Below are positions 56,071-64,000 of a stretch of DNA of 64,000 nt, in pieces (the first letter of the stretch is position 1; each line of letters begins with the position of its first letter). Under the pieces are notes generated by a model. The model was not told the origin of the DNA, did no database searches, and saw only the letters and a list, made by a program, of their open reading frames with translations. This DNA comes from Novosphingobium marinum (lineage in GTDB: Bacteria; Pseudomonadota; Alphaproteobacteria; Sphingomonadales; Sphingomonadaceae). The position numbers were made by a program, and so were the translations under genes. The stretch is taken from contig NZ_JACBZF010000003.1 of assembly GCF_013408095.1 (NCBI RefSeq), positions 1 to 64,000 of the forward strand, read 5' to 3'.

Positions 56071-57355
56071 GAATATCCTGTTACTCGGCTCGGGCGGGCG
56101 CGAACATGCACTGGCATGGAAGCTCGCGCAATCCCGGCACTGCGCCAAGCTGTTCGCATCGCCCGGCAATCCCGGCATCGCCGAGTGCGCGGACTGCGTC
56201 TCGCTCGATGCGGCCAATCACGAAGCCGTCGTGGCGTTCTGCGAGGAGCGCCGCATCGGCCTCGTCGTCATCGGCCCCGAGGCGCCGCTTGTCGATGGGC
56301 TTGCGGATGCCTTGCGCGGCCAGGGCGTCGCTGTCTTCGGGCCGAGCAAGGCCGCCGCGCAGCTAGAGGGAAGCAAGGGCTTCACCAAGGACCTGTGCGT
56401 ACGTGCGGGTATCCCCACTGCCGGATACGTGCGCGCAACCGACGAGGCGACGGCGATGGCCGCGCTCGACCGTTTCGGAGCGCCGGTCGTGGTCAAGGCG
56501 GACGGGCTGGCTGCCGGCAAGGGCGTGACCGTCGCCACCACGCGCGAAGAAGCCGAAGATGCGGTGCGCGACATCTTCGGCGGCCGGTTCGGAGATGCCG
56601 GCGCCGAGGCGGTGATCGAGGAATTCCTCGAGGGCGAGGAAGCGAGCTTCTTCGCGCTGACCGACGGCAGTACCATCGTGCCGTTCGGGACCGCACAGGA
56701 TCACAAGCGCGTCGGCGAAGGCGACAGCGGACCGAACACCGGCGGAATGGGCGCCTACAGCCCGGCCCCGGTGCTGACGCCGATGATCGAGGGCGAAGTG
56801 ATCGAAAGGATCATCGCCCCGACCGTGCGCGAGATGGCCGACCAGGGCATGCCCTATTCGGGTGTGCTCTATGCCGGCCTGATGCTGACTGCCACGGGTC
56901 CGAAGCTCATCGAGTACAATTGCCGGTTCGGCGATCCCGAGTGCCAGGTGCTGATGATGCGGCTCGAGAGCGATCTGGGCGAACACCTCCTCGCGTGCGC
57001 CGAAAACCGCCTCGCGCGGGGGGAGCATCCGCGCTTTTCGGGCGATACAGCGCTGACCGTGGTCATGGCGGCCGAGGGCTATCCCGCCACGCCGAAGAAA
57101 GGCGGCGCGATTTCGGGCCTGGCCGGTGCGCAAACCGACGGTACGAAAGTTTTCCACGCCGGAACCGGCCTCGATGCCGACGGAACGCTGGTGGCGAGCG
57201 GCGGGCGCGTCCTCAACGTCACCGCACGCGGCGCATCGGTCACGCAAGCGAAGGCCCGCGCTTACGGAGCGGTCGACCGGATCGGGTTTCCCGATGGTTT
57301 CTGCCGCCGCGACATCGGCTGGCGCGAAGTCGAGCGCGAAGCCTCGGAAAGCTAG
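56069..57355 (+). CDS. purD: Phosphoribosylamine-glycine ligase
   Basis: PurD joins glycine to phosphoribosylamine in purine synthesis. The 428-residue ATP-grasp protein has [62 protein letters not shown] and [18 protein letters not shown]. It is family length. The ribosome binding site AAGG and the promoter lie inside the divergent xseA gene, whose start codon shares two bases with its own. It converges on the exonuclease gene at CTAG. Confidence 0.97.
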   Translation: MNILLLGSGGREHALAWKLAQSRHCAKLFASPGNPGIAECADCVSLDAANHEAVVAFCEERRIGLVVIGPEAPLVDGLADALRGQGVAVFGPSKAAAQLEGSKGFTKDLCVRAGIPTAGYVRATDEATAMAALDRFGAPVVVKADGLAAGKGVTVATTREEAEDAVRDIFGGRFGDAGAEAVIEEFLEGEEASFFALTDGSTIVPFGTAQDHKRVGEGDSGPNTGGMGAYSPAPVLTPMIEGEVIERIIAPTVREMADQGMPYSGVLYAGLMLTATGPKLIEYNCRFGDPECQVLMMRLESDLGEHLLACAENRLARGEHPRFSGDTALTVVMAAEGYPATPKKGGAISGLAGAQTDGTKVFHAGTGLDADGTLVASGGRVLNVTARGASVTQAKARAYGAVDRIGFPDGFCRRDIGWREVEREASES

Positions 57356-57867
57356 CCCGCCGTTTCCTCTCGGCTCTCGAGCAGCAGGCGAACGGCAAGC
57401 GCGAGGCGTTTTGCGTCGTCGCGCGCGACGTGTTCACGCGGAAGCTGGGCCTTCGCCTCGTCGAGAGCGTCGGTCACTTGTTCGCGCGTGAAGCCGCGCT
57501 CGACGAACAGTTCGCCGAGGAAGCGGATCGGAAATGGCACCGGCTTCCTCACCGCACTCGCGAGAACCTCGAGCCAGTAGGCATCGAGTTCGGCATCGGC
57601 AAAGACGTTGCAGCCGTCCGCCGCCTCCGCCAGTTCGGCAAGGACCTTTTCGGGCGCCTCGCCATCCTTTTCGAGGATCTTGCGGGTGATCCCGTGCAGG
57701 TCCTCGGCCTCCTGGGTCCAGTCCCAGTGCTCCCAGCGCGGATGGGGGCGAATAAGCCATGTGTGACTCGATCCGTCGGTGCGGGCGAGCGCCACTTCTA
57801 TCGGAAAGGATGCTCCATGAGCCGGCAGGCAGCTTGCTTCGAAATCGATGAGAGCGACCCTGTCCAC
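57352..57867 (-). CDS. DEDDh-type 3'-5' exonuclease domain protein
   Basis: The 171-residue protein has the exonuclease pattern: LIDFEAS near the start (DxE), [20 protein letters not shown] and a final [11 protein letters not shown] (HxxxxD). These fit the DEDDh group of DnaQ-like enzymes. No Met is available near the motif, so I used GTG 57867; the first residues are uncertain. It lies 14 bp downstream of the adenosine-kinase-like gene on the same strand. Whether it acts on DNA, RNA or dinucleotides is not shown. Confidence 0.75.
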   Translation of the reverse strand: MDRVALIDFEASCLPAHGASFPIEVALARTDGSSHTWLIRPHPRWEHWDWTQEAEDLHGITRKILEKDGEAPEKVLAELAEAADGCNVFADAELDAYWLEVLASAVRKPVPFPIRFLGELFVERGFTREQVTDALDEAKAQLPREHVARDDAKRLALAVRLLLESREETAG

Positions 57868-57881
57868 CGGACCGGCCCCCG

Positions 57882-58877
57882 TCAGCCCATCCGCTTTTCG
57901 ATCAGCGCCTTGAGGTCGGCCTCGGGCCGCGCGCCGTAGTGCGAAATGATCTCGGAAGCGCAGATCGCCCCCATGCGCAGGCAATCCTCAAGCGACTTGC
58001 CGCGAACGTGGCCGAACAGGAAGCCGGCGGCGAACAGGTCCCCCGCACCGGTCGTGTCGACGACCCTGTCGACGGGTTCGGCCGCGACACTGGCCCGCTC
58101 GCTTCCGGAGACTGCGACCGCGCCCTTCTCGCTGCGGGTGACGACGAGCACTGGCACCTGAGGCGCGAGCGCGGCAATGCCTTCGTCGAAATCGTCCTTG
58201 CCGGTAAGCGAGGCGAGCTCGACCTCGTTCGCGAACAGGATGTCGATATCTCCGTTCGCGATCAGCTTGCGGAAATCGTCGCCGTGGCGGTCGATCACGA
58301 AAGCGTCCGACAGCGTGAAGGCGACCTTGCGGCCCGCATCCCGGGCGGCCGCGATCGCCTTGCGCATGGCGGCACGCGGTTCCTCGGGATCCCAGAGATA
58401 GCCCTCGAGGTAGAGCAGGGCGGCATCGGCGATGGCTTCGAGATCGAGCGCTTCGGCGGGAAGGTACTGTGAAGCGCCCAGGAAAGTGTTCATCGTGCGC
58501 TGGCCATCGGGCGTCACGAAGATGAGGCAGCGTGCGGTGGGCGGGTCGCCTGCGCGCGCCTCGGTCGCGAAGGCGATCCCCGCCGCACGGATGTCATGTG
58601 CGAAGACTTCGCCCAGCTGGTCCTGCGCGACCTGTCCGATGAAGGCGCAGTCCGCACCGATTGCGGCGAGGCCCGCCAGTGTATTGGCCGCCGATCCGCC
58701 GGATATTTCGCGCGCGGGTCCCATTTCTCCGTAGAGCGAGCGGGCCTGGTCGGTATCGATCAGGGTCATGCCGCCCCGCGTCATGCCCAGCCGCTCGATC
58801 GTCTCGTCCTCGCACGGGGCCATGACGTCGACGATCGCATTGCCGATGGCAATGACATCCTTGGAGGGCTGGGACAT
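57882..58877 (-). CDS. Adenosine kinase-like PfkB family sugar/nucleoside kinase
   Basis: The 331-residue kinase has the PfkB fold. The first signature region is SGGSAANTLAGLAAIGADCAF-like (GGSAANTLAGLAAIG) and the catalytic block is DTTGAGDLFAAGFLFGHVRG with the base in GAGD. Length and the N-terminal VIAIGNAIVDVMA resemble bacterial adenosine kinases. Substrate is inferred. ATG 58877 is preferred over the extension to 59021. Confidence 0.9.
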   Translation of the reverse strand: MSQPSKDVIAIGNAIVDVMAPCEDETIERLGMTRGGMTLIDTDQARSLYGEMGPAREISGGSAANTLAGLAAIGADCAFIGQVAQDQLGEVFAHDIRAAGIAFATEARAGDPPTARCLIFVTPDGQRTMNTFLGASQYLPAEALDLEAIADAALLYLEGYLWDPEEPRAAMRKAIAAARDAGRKVAFTLSDAFVIDRHGDDFRKLIANGDIDILFANEVELASLTGKDDFDEGIAALAPQVPVLVVTRSEKGAVAVSGSERASVAAEPVDRVVDTTGAGDLFAAGFLFGHVRGKSLEDCLRMGAICASEIISHYGARPEADLKALIEKRMG

Positions 58878-59002
58878 ACGGGAAGTACCTCGCGCTTTCA
58901 GTTCGGGAAGAAGTCGGCTGCCCGCGACTAACGGCCCGTCCGCCGCCCCGCAAGGCCGCATCCGATTGACAGGGCGCGCTGCCGTGCGCATCACCCGGTG
59001 CG

Positions 59003-59701
59003 ATGCTCCATGCCTTCGCACTCGCGCTGGGCCAGCTGGCCGATCCGAGGGTGCTGCGCATCCTCCTGAAGTGCGTCGTGGTGACTCTTCTGCTGTTCGC
59101 CGCGATCGGCACGGTGGCCTGGTACGGCCTCGACGCGCTCTTCGCGACCGGCGGCCTGACCGATACGGCGTTCGCAGGAGCCGGCGGGGTTCGCGGGATC
59201 GCCGCCGTCATCCTCGTCGTTATCGGCGGCTGGCTGCTGTGGCGCATCCTCGCCCTTGCCGTGCTGCAATTCTACGCCGACGAAGTCGTGCTGGCCGTGG
59301 AGGCGCGGCATTACCCTCATGCCATGGCGAACGCCCGCACGCTCGGCTGGCGGGAGGAGCTCGCGAACGGCCTGCGCGGCGCGATCCGCGCGCTTGCCGT
59401 CAACCTCCTCGTACTGCCGGTCGCGCTGTTGCTGCTCGTCACCGGCGTGGGTACTGCGATCCTGTTCTGGCTGGTGAATGCGGTCCTCCTCGGTCGCGAG
59501 CTGACCGAGATGGTCTGGCAGCGGCACCGTCACGATCCGGCCGAGGGCCTGCCGCTTTCGCGCCTCGAGCGCTTCGTGATGGGCGGCATCGTTGCCGGCC
59601 TGCTCATCGTTCCCGTCGCCAACCTGCTCGCTCCCGTGCTGGGAGCGGCGATGGCGGCGCACCTTTTCCATCGCAAGAAAGTTCCAGCCCATGCGCCGTG
59701 A
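59003..59701 (+). CDS. EI24 domain membrane protein
   Basis: The 232-residue protein has several hydrophobic segments (LKCVVVTLLLFAAIGTVAWY, AVILVVIGGWLLWRILALAV, LAVNLLVLPVALLLLVTGVG, FVMGGIVAGLLIVPVANLLA) with the EI24/CysZ layout. CysZ imports sulfate in some bacteria, but that role is not shown here. The start is the ATG at 59003. It overlaps the next gene by 11 bases. Confidence 0.88.
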   Translation: MLHAFALALGQLADPRVLRILLKCVVVTLLLFAAIGTVAWYGLDALFATGGLTDTAFAGAGGVRGIAAVILVVIGGWLLWRILALAVLQFYADEVVLAVEARHYPHAMANARTLGWREELANGLRGAIRALAVNLLVLPVALLLLVTGVGTAILFWLVNAVLLGRELTEMVWQRHRHDPAEGLPLSRLERFVMGGIVAGLLIVPVANLLAPVLGAAMAAHLFHRKKVPAHAP

Positions 59702-60092
59702 CCTGTTCGCCGCAATCGCCCTTGTCCCTCTCGTCTCCGCCTGCGCTTCGACGGGGGGCGGCGTTGCTGCCCCCACCCGCCCCGTCACCGTGCGCGAACC
59801 TGCCAAGCTCCCGCCACGCGCGGCGCGATTGCAGATGATGCCCGGACTGGAAAACGTCGTCGGCGTCGATGCCGATGCACTCGGCCGGCAGTTCGGGCAG
59901 GCCCGGCTCGACGTGTGGGAAGGCGATGCGCGCAAGCTGCAATATAGCGGGCAGGCTTGCGTGCTCGACATCTACCTGTACCCCGTGGAAGGCTACAAGG
60001 AGCCGATCGCCACTTATGTCGACGCCCGCCGCGCGTCGGACGGACGCGAAGTCGATCGCGCCGCCTGCGTGGCCGCACTGCGCGGCGGTTGA
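59691..60092 (+). CDS. Hypothetical lipoprotein
   Basis: The 133-residue protein has a lipoprotein signal (MRRDLFAAIALVPLVSACAS, lipobox VSAC). The mature part is PTRPVTVREP and later GENVVGVDADALGRQFGQAR-like (ENVVGVDADALGRQFG) and VEGYKEPIATYVDARR. No known domain. It overlaps the EI24 gene end by 11 bases, so the two are coupled. Confidence 0.75.
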   Translation: MRRDLFAAIALVPLVSACASTGGGVAAPTRPVTVREPAKLPPRAARLQMMPGLENVVGVDADALGRQFGQARLDVWEGDARKLQYSGQACVLDIYLYPVEGYKEPIATYVDARRASDGREVDRAACVAALRGG

Positions 60093-60154
60093 TAACCCGG
60101 ATTTAAGCTTATTGCGGCAAGAAGGCCCCGCATATCGAAGGGGCTTGTTCACGC

Positions 60155-61102
60155 ATGACCATGCAGTTTCGCGAAATCGCCGAGCAGGCGGCAGCCGACG
60201 GCGTCATTTCCGACAGCGACATTCTCGCGCTGCGCCGCGCCGGCTGGGCCAGCGGCAGGATCGAGCCGCACGAGGCCGACGCCATTTTCGAGGCGAATTA
60301 CCGCCTTGCTGAACCGACGCGCGAATGGTCAGACTTCTTCGTCGAGGCGCTCGGTCATTTCATCGTCGATGGCATCGAACCTAGGGGCTACGTCAGCGAG
60401 GAGCAGGCCGACTGGCTGATGGCCCGCATCGACCATGACGGACGTCTCGAATCGATCACCGAGCTGGAGCTGCTCGTGCGGCTGTTCGAGCGATCCTACG
60501 CGGTGCCGCAACGCCTGCGCGACTACGCGCTCGAGCAGATCGAACGCGCCGTTCTTGAAGGCGAGGGCGTTACCCGCTGCGGCGGCCGGCTCGAAAAGGG
60601 CAATGTGACCGAGGCCGAGGCGAGGCTCATGCGCCGCATCATCTTCGCCAGCGCCAGCGAGCGTCCCGCCGCCGTCAGCAAGCGCGAAGCCGAATTGCTG
60701 TTCCGTATCAAGGACGCGACTCTCGGCAAGGACAACACGCCCGAATGGAAGCGCCTCTTCGTGCAGGGAGTCGGCAATTTCCTGATGGGCTTCACCGCCC
60801 ACCTGCCGGTTTCGCGCGAGCGCGCGGCCGAGCTCGACGCTTTCATGAACGATGCCGACCCCGATCTCGGGCGGTTCTTCGGCAAGGTGGCGCGCCATGC
60901 CGCGCGCGGATCGTTCCTCGATGCCTGGCGCAGCGACGAGGCCGATCGCGGCCCCACGCTCGACGAGCGGGTCGCGCAGGCCGGAGAGGTCGAACGCCAC
61001 GAACAGGAATGGCTCAACGCATTGATGGACGCCAACGGCATGGTCGACGAGTTCGACCGCGCGCTGCTCGACTTCATCACCGAGGAACTGCAGGCCCGCT
61101 AG
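60155..61102 (+). CDS. Hypothetical protein with a duplicated domain
   Basis: The 315-residue, mostly helical protein has two related parts. The first (about 15-115) contains REWSDFFVEALGHFIVDG then YVSEEQADWLMARIDHDG. The second (about 180-250) contains PEWKRLFVQGVGNFLMGF then PVSRERAAELDAFMNDAD. A helix-rich tail ends in LLDFITEELQAR. It has no signal peptide and no known motif. A hairpin-like sequence (AAGGCCCC with GGGGCTT) lies in the 62-bp gap before it. Confidence 0.75.
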   Translation: MTMQFREIAEQAAADGVISDSDILALRRAGWASGRIEPHEADAIFEANYRLAEPTREWSDFFVEALGHFIVDGIEPRGYVSEEQADWLMARIDHDGRLESITELELLVRLFERSYAVPQRLRDYALEQIERAVLEGEGVTRCGGRLEKGNVTEAEARLMRRIIFASASERPAAVSKREAELLFRIKDATLGKDNTPEWKRLFVQGVGNFLMGFTAHLPVSRERAAELDAFMNDADPDLGRFFGKVARHAARGSFLDAWRSDEADRGPTLDERVAQAGEVERHEQEWLNALMDANGMVDEFDRALLDFITEELQAR

Positions 61103-61124
61103 CAGGCGGGCAGGCGCTCCTGTC

Positions 61125-61481
61125 CTAGACCATGAAGCTCTCGCCGCAACCACATGCGCCCTTGGCGTTGGGGTTGTCGAACACGAAACCGGCGGTGAAG
61201 TCGTCCTCGCGCCAGTCCATCGTGCTCCCGACGAGATAGAGAACGCTCGCGCCGTCGATGTAGAAGGTGCCTCCGGGCGTCTCGATCTTCTCGTCCATCG
61301 GATCCTCTGCGGTCACATAGTCGACCGAGTAGGCAAGCCCCGAACAGCCGCGCCGCGGGGTCGATAGCTTGACGCCGATGGCATCCTCGGGGGCCTTGCC
61401 CATCAGGTGCGCCACGCGCTCTTCGGCGGCGGGCGTCAGGATGACGGCGGCAGGACGGGTGCGGGTCTTGGTGTCGGTCAT
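61125..61481 (-). CDS. sufA: Fe-S cluster assembly A-type carrier
   Basis: The 118-residue protein has the A-type carrier cysteines: GCSGLAYSVDY and CGCGESF at the C-terminus. It accepts and passes Fe-S clusters. It closes the sufD-sufS-sufT-GNAT-sufA run on the minus strand, 12 bp after the GNAT gene. It may also be annotated ErpA or IscA. Confidence 0.93.
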   Translation of the reverse strand: MTDTKTRTRPAAVILTPAAEERVAHLMGKAPEDAIGVKLSTPRRGCSGLAYSVDYVTAEDPMDEKIETPGGTFYIDGASVLYLVGSTMDWREDDFTAGFVFDNPNAKGACGCGESFMV

Positions 61482-61493
61482 GGCGGTCTCCCC

Positions 61494-61997
61494 TCAGTCG
61501 AGGGCCTTTTCCCAGAATTGCGCGGTCCCGGTCTCGGGCCGCAGCGAATAGGCGGAGTAGCCGAGCGAGGCATACAGCGATTTCGCGGGCTCGTTGCCCG
61601 AAAGCACTTCGAGCGTGACCTTGCAGGCGCCGCGCGCGATCGCCTCGCCCTCGACGGCGTTCATCAGCGCCTTGCCGATGCCGCGCCCGCGATGGACAGG
61701 GACCACGGCGATGTCGTGGATGTTGACGATCGGACGAGCTTTGAAAGTCGAGAAACCGGTGAAGCAGTTGGCAAGGCCAACCGCGTCGTCGCCGTCCCGC
61801 GCGATCAGCGTGAACGCGCCGGGAAATGCGGCCAGCGCCGGCGCAAGACGCTCCTTGACGCTTTCGTCGAGCCGCTCGCCGCCGCCCATCGGATCGCGGG
61901 CATAGGCGTCGAGCAGCGCCACGAGCGCCGCTCCGTCGCGGTCCGAGGTATAGTCGGCCTTCTCGATCGTCAGGTCGGGAGCGAGCGCGTCGGTCAC
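61494..61997 (-). CDS. GNAT family N-acetyltransferase
   Basis: The 167-residue protein has the acetyl-CoA binding motif VVPVHRGRGIGKALMNAVE and the beta-bulge IVNIHDIAVVP. It is a GNAT enzyme of unknown substrate. GTG 61997 is the start, overlapping the sufT stop by 4 bases. It is embedded in the suf operon; a direct role there is not established. Confidence 0.88.
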   Translation of the reverse strand: MTDALAPDLTIEKADYTSDRDGAALVALLDAYARDPMGGGERLDESVKERLAPALAAFPGAFTLIARDGDDAVGLANCFTGFSTFKARPIVNIHDIAVVPVHRGRGIGKALMNAVEGEAIARGACKVTLEVLSGNEPAKSLYASLGYSAYSLRPETGTAQFWEKALD

Positions 61998-62476
61998 AGC
62001 ATGCCCAGTTCGAGCTTGGCCTCGTCGCTCATCTTGCCCATGTCCCAGGGCGGATCCCAAACGAGGTTCACTTCGGCATCGCGCACGCCGGGCACAGATG
62101 CGACGCGCAGTTCGACTTCGCCCGGCATCGATTCGGCAACCGGGCAATGCGGGGTGGTCAGCGTCATGGTGACGACCGCCTCGCCATCCTCGGACACGTC
62201 CACACCGTAGATCAGACCAAGGTCGTAGATGTTGACCGGAATTTCCGGATCGTAGATTTCCTTGAGCGCGGCGACCACCGCCTCGTAGGTCTGGCCACCC
62301 GGTTCTCCGCCGGGAACATCCTGCGGCTTTTCGGCGAGGAAACCTTCGAGGTAGTCGCGCTTGCGTTCCAGCTTCTCGCTGGCGGTCTCGGCCGGAGCGG
62401 CATCGTCGACGCGCGCGCGGCGCGGTGCTTCGGCGCTCTTCACTTCCTCGACCTTGAAGGGTTTCTCGTCGTTCAT
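61994..62476 (-). CDS. sufT: SUF system Fe-S assembly protein (MIP18/DUF59)
   Basis: The 160-residue protein has an extended charged N-terminus (about 1-60) and a DUF59 domain: LKEIYDPEIPVNIYDLGLIY, TLTTPHCPVAESMPGEVELR and VWDPPWDMGKMS. It assists Fe-S maturation. It overlaps sufS and the GNAT gene by 4 bases each. Confidence 0.93.
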   Translation of the reverse strand: MNDEKPFKVEEVKSAEAPRRARVDDAAPAETASEKLERKRDYLEGFLAEKPQDVPGGEPGGQTYEAVVAALKEIYDPEIPVNIYDLGLIYGVDVSEDGEAVVTMTLTTPHCPVAESMPGEVELRVASVPGVRDAEVNLVWDPPWDMGKMSDEAKLELGML

Positions 62477-63684
62477 CCGAAGATCCTCAGGGTGCGTTCG
62501 ATCCCGCGAACCAGCGCGGCGATGTCGGTTTCGTCGTTGTAAATGCCGAAGCTGGCGCGCGCCGTCGCCGGAACGCCGAGGCGGTCCATGAGCGGTTGCG
62601 CGCAGTGGTGCCCGGCGCGGATCGCCACGCTCTCCTCGTCGAGGATCGTGCCGAGATCGTGCGGGTGAACGCCGTCGATCTCGAAACTGACGATGCCGGC
62701 CGCTTCCTCCGGCCCGAACAGGCGAAGCGAATTGAACCGCCCCAGTTCCTCTCGCGCCGTCCGCGTCAGGGCGCGCTCGTGCGCCTCGATCCGTTCGATA
62801 CCGATGCCGGTGACGTAATCGATGGCCGATGCGAACCCGACCGCCTCGACGATGGCCGGGGTGCCCGCCTCGAAGCGCGCGGGTGCGGGGGCGTAGGTCG
62901 TGCGTTCGAAAGTGACGCGGTCGATCATCGCGCCGCCGCCCTGCCAGGGCGGCATCGCATCGAGAATGTCGGCCTTGGCCCAGAGCGCGCCGATACCGGT
63001 CGGCCCGTAGACCTTGTGGGCCGAGAAGACGTAGAAATCGCAGTCCATCGCCTTCATGTCGAGCGCGATGCGCGGCGCGGCCTGGCATCCGTCGAGCAGG
63101 ATTTTCGCTCCCACGCCATGCGCCAGCGACACCGCGCGCTCCACATCGAGGACCGAGCCGAGGACGTTCGACACGTGCGCGAACGCGACGAGCTTGTGCC
63201 TGGGCGTCAGCATCGCTTCGGCGGCATCAAGGTCGATCAAGCCATCGTCGGTAATCGGGCAAACGTCGATTTCAATGCCTTTCCGGTCGCGTAGCAGCTG
63301 CCATGGCACGATGTTCGAATGGTGCTCGAGCTCGGAAAGGAGGATGCGGTCGCCAACCTCAAGCTGACTTGAGCCCCAGCTTTGTGCGACGAGATTGATG
63401 GCCTCAGTCGCTCCGCGCGTGAAAACGATCTCGTTTTCGTCGGCGTTGACAAAGTCCGCCACCGTGCGGCGTGCCGCCTCGAAACCGAGCGTCATTTCCG
63501 CCGAGCGCCCGTAGACGCCGCGATGGACGGTGGCGTAATCCGCGCCGAGTTTGCGCGCGACGGTATCGATCACCGCCTGCGGTTTCTGCGCGGTCGCCGC
63601 AGTATCGAGATAGTGCCACGGCTGGCCTTCCGGCGTCAGCATGCCGGGAAAGTCGGCGCGACTGGTCATTGTGCCGGTCGTCAT
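62473..63684 (-). CDS. sufS: Cysteine desulfurase SufS
   Basis: SufS takes sulfur from cysteine for Fe-S clusters. The 403-residue PLP enzyme has the PLP lysine in FSAHKVYGPTGIGALW, the class II catalytic cysteine in RAGHHCAQPLMDRLG and EHHSNIVPWQ. ATG 63684 overlaps the sufD stop; ATG 63669 is an alternative. Confidence 0.96.
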   Translation of the reverse strand: MTTGTMTSRADFPGMLTPEGQPWHYLDTAATAQKPQAVIDTVARKLGADYATVHRGVYGRSAEMTLGFEAARRTVADFVNADENEIVFTRGATEAINLVAQSWGSSQLEVGDRILLSELEHHSNIVPWQLLRDRKGIEIDVCPITDDGLIDLDAAEAMLTPRHKLVAFAHVSNVLGSVLDVERAVSLAHGVGAKILLDGCQAAPRIALDMKAMDCDFYVFSAHKVYGPTGIGALWAKADILDAMPPWQGGGAMIDRVTFERTTYAPAPARFEAGTPAIVEAVGFASAIDYVTGIGIERIEAHERALTRTAREELGRFNSLRLFGPEEAAGIVSFEIDGVHPHDLGTILDEESVAIRAGHHCAQPLMDRLGVPATARASFGIYNDETDIAALVRGIERTLRIFG

Positions 63685-64000
63685 ACCGCTGCCTCGTCGA
63701 GTTGCGCGAGCGTCCGCTCGACGAGATCGTCGCGCGTGGCATCGTCCTCGACCGAATCGAATGCATCGGCGACGAAAGCGCGGACCAGAAGCTTGCGCGC
63801 GACTTCGGGCGGAATACCGCGCGATGCCATGTAGAACGCAGCGCGGTCGTCGAGAGCGCCGATGGCCGCGCCGTGGGCGGCCTTCACGTCGTCTGCGAAA
63901 ATCTCGAGTTCGGGCTTGGCGTTGGCGCTTGCTCCTTTTTCGAGAAGGATCGCGCGGAAATTCTGCGCAGCGTCGACTTTCTGCGAATGCTGCGGAATCT
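63681..64000 (-). CDS. sufD: SufD, C-terminal part (5' end outside the window)
   Basis: The frame continues past 64000 to the right and ends at 63681. The visible 106 residues include LEIFADDVKAAHGAAIGALD and PEVARKLLVRAFVADAFD, the conserved C-terminal SufD/SufB core. SufD is a scaffold subunit of the SufBCD complex. It overlaps the sufS start by 4 bases. Confidence 0.95.
   Translation of the reverse strand, partial: IPQHSQKVDAAQNFRAILLEKGASANAKPELEIFADDVKAAHGAAIGALDDRAAFYMASRGIPPEVARKLLVRAFVADAFDSVEDDATRDDLVERTLAQLDEAAV

Noticed and set aside
55543..57939. Very long plus-strand frame across xseA and purD
   Set aside because: It covers two real genes in wrong frames and shows no family features.

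Overview
The window comes from a GC-rich alphaproteobacterium, most likely a sphingomonad close to Erythrobacter/Qipengyuania. This rests on gene content: a giant NAD-dependent glutamate dehydrogenase, an MmcB-type DNA repair protein, DUF1289, DUF2093 and PAS_5 family proteins, a complete cbb3 oxidase cluster with an FNR-type regulator, and a SUF Fe-S operon. The placement is inference from family distribution, not from a marker gene.

Region 1 (1-3760) is the right end of an integrated mobile element. It holds the tail of an IS256-type transposase with its terminal repeat, a small unknown gene, a serine recombinase, about 680 bp of non-coding DNA ending in five tandem 14-15 bp repeats, a winged-helix protein and a tyrosine integrase. 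The integrase frame runs without a stop through tRNA-Leu(UAA) at 3757-3841, which is the likely attachment site. The rest of the element lies left of the window.

Region 2 (4015-28855) is core chromosome: a tandem PilZ protein, a Tat/lipoprotein MsrB, an ABC-2 exporter, QueG, a ferredoxin-reductase-like flavoprotein, NAD-glutamate dehydrogenase, a luciferase-like oxidoreductase, a TPR protein, a hydrolase, a small XRE regulator with two membrane proteins, ThrS, a possible RNase-fold protein, agmatine deiminase, an M28 peptidase, GlnE, a Bcp peroxiredoxin, a DUF455 ferritin-like protein and an M23 peptidase.

Region 3 (28900-40540) is the microaerobic respiration block. One minus-strand run encodes ccoN-O-Q-P, the assembly genes ccoG-H-I-S, a small cysteine-rich secreted protein, hemN and a small membrane protein. 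On the other side of the ccoN promoter lie ompW and an FNR-family regulator gene. Two FNR-type boxes sit between ccoN and ompW, and a third, perfect one sits in the convergent intergenic region near 29100. tRNA-Arg(CCG) closes the block.

Region 4 (40649-61102) is core chromosome: MmcB, DUF1289, a sterol-desaturase-family enzyme, a DUF2141 protein, a PAS_5 protein, an App1-type phosphatase, an M48 protease with TPRs, a DsbA-like protein, a LytS/LytTR two-component pair, NadC, RNase T2, TadA, ribosomal protein L28, a phytase-like esterase, a second M23 peptidase, DUF2093, XseA, PurD, a DEDDh exonuclease, an adenosine-kinase-like PfkB protein, an EI24 membrane protein and a duplicated-domain unknown. 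Region 5 (61125-64000) is the 3' part of a SUF operon (sufD-sufS-sufT-GNAT-sufA).

The genome is very compact. Four of ten convergent gene junctions consist of the same 4-base shared stop, CTAG, and the divergent pair xseA/purD shares one CATG as both start codons. No defence system, CRISPR array or biosynthetic cluster is visible. The most unusual items are the iteron-like repeats in the mobile element, the integrase frame fused to a tRNA gene, the orphan FNR box, and the small unknown proteins near 20.4-21.1 kb and 30.8 kb.
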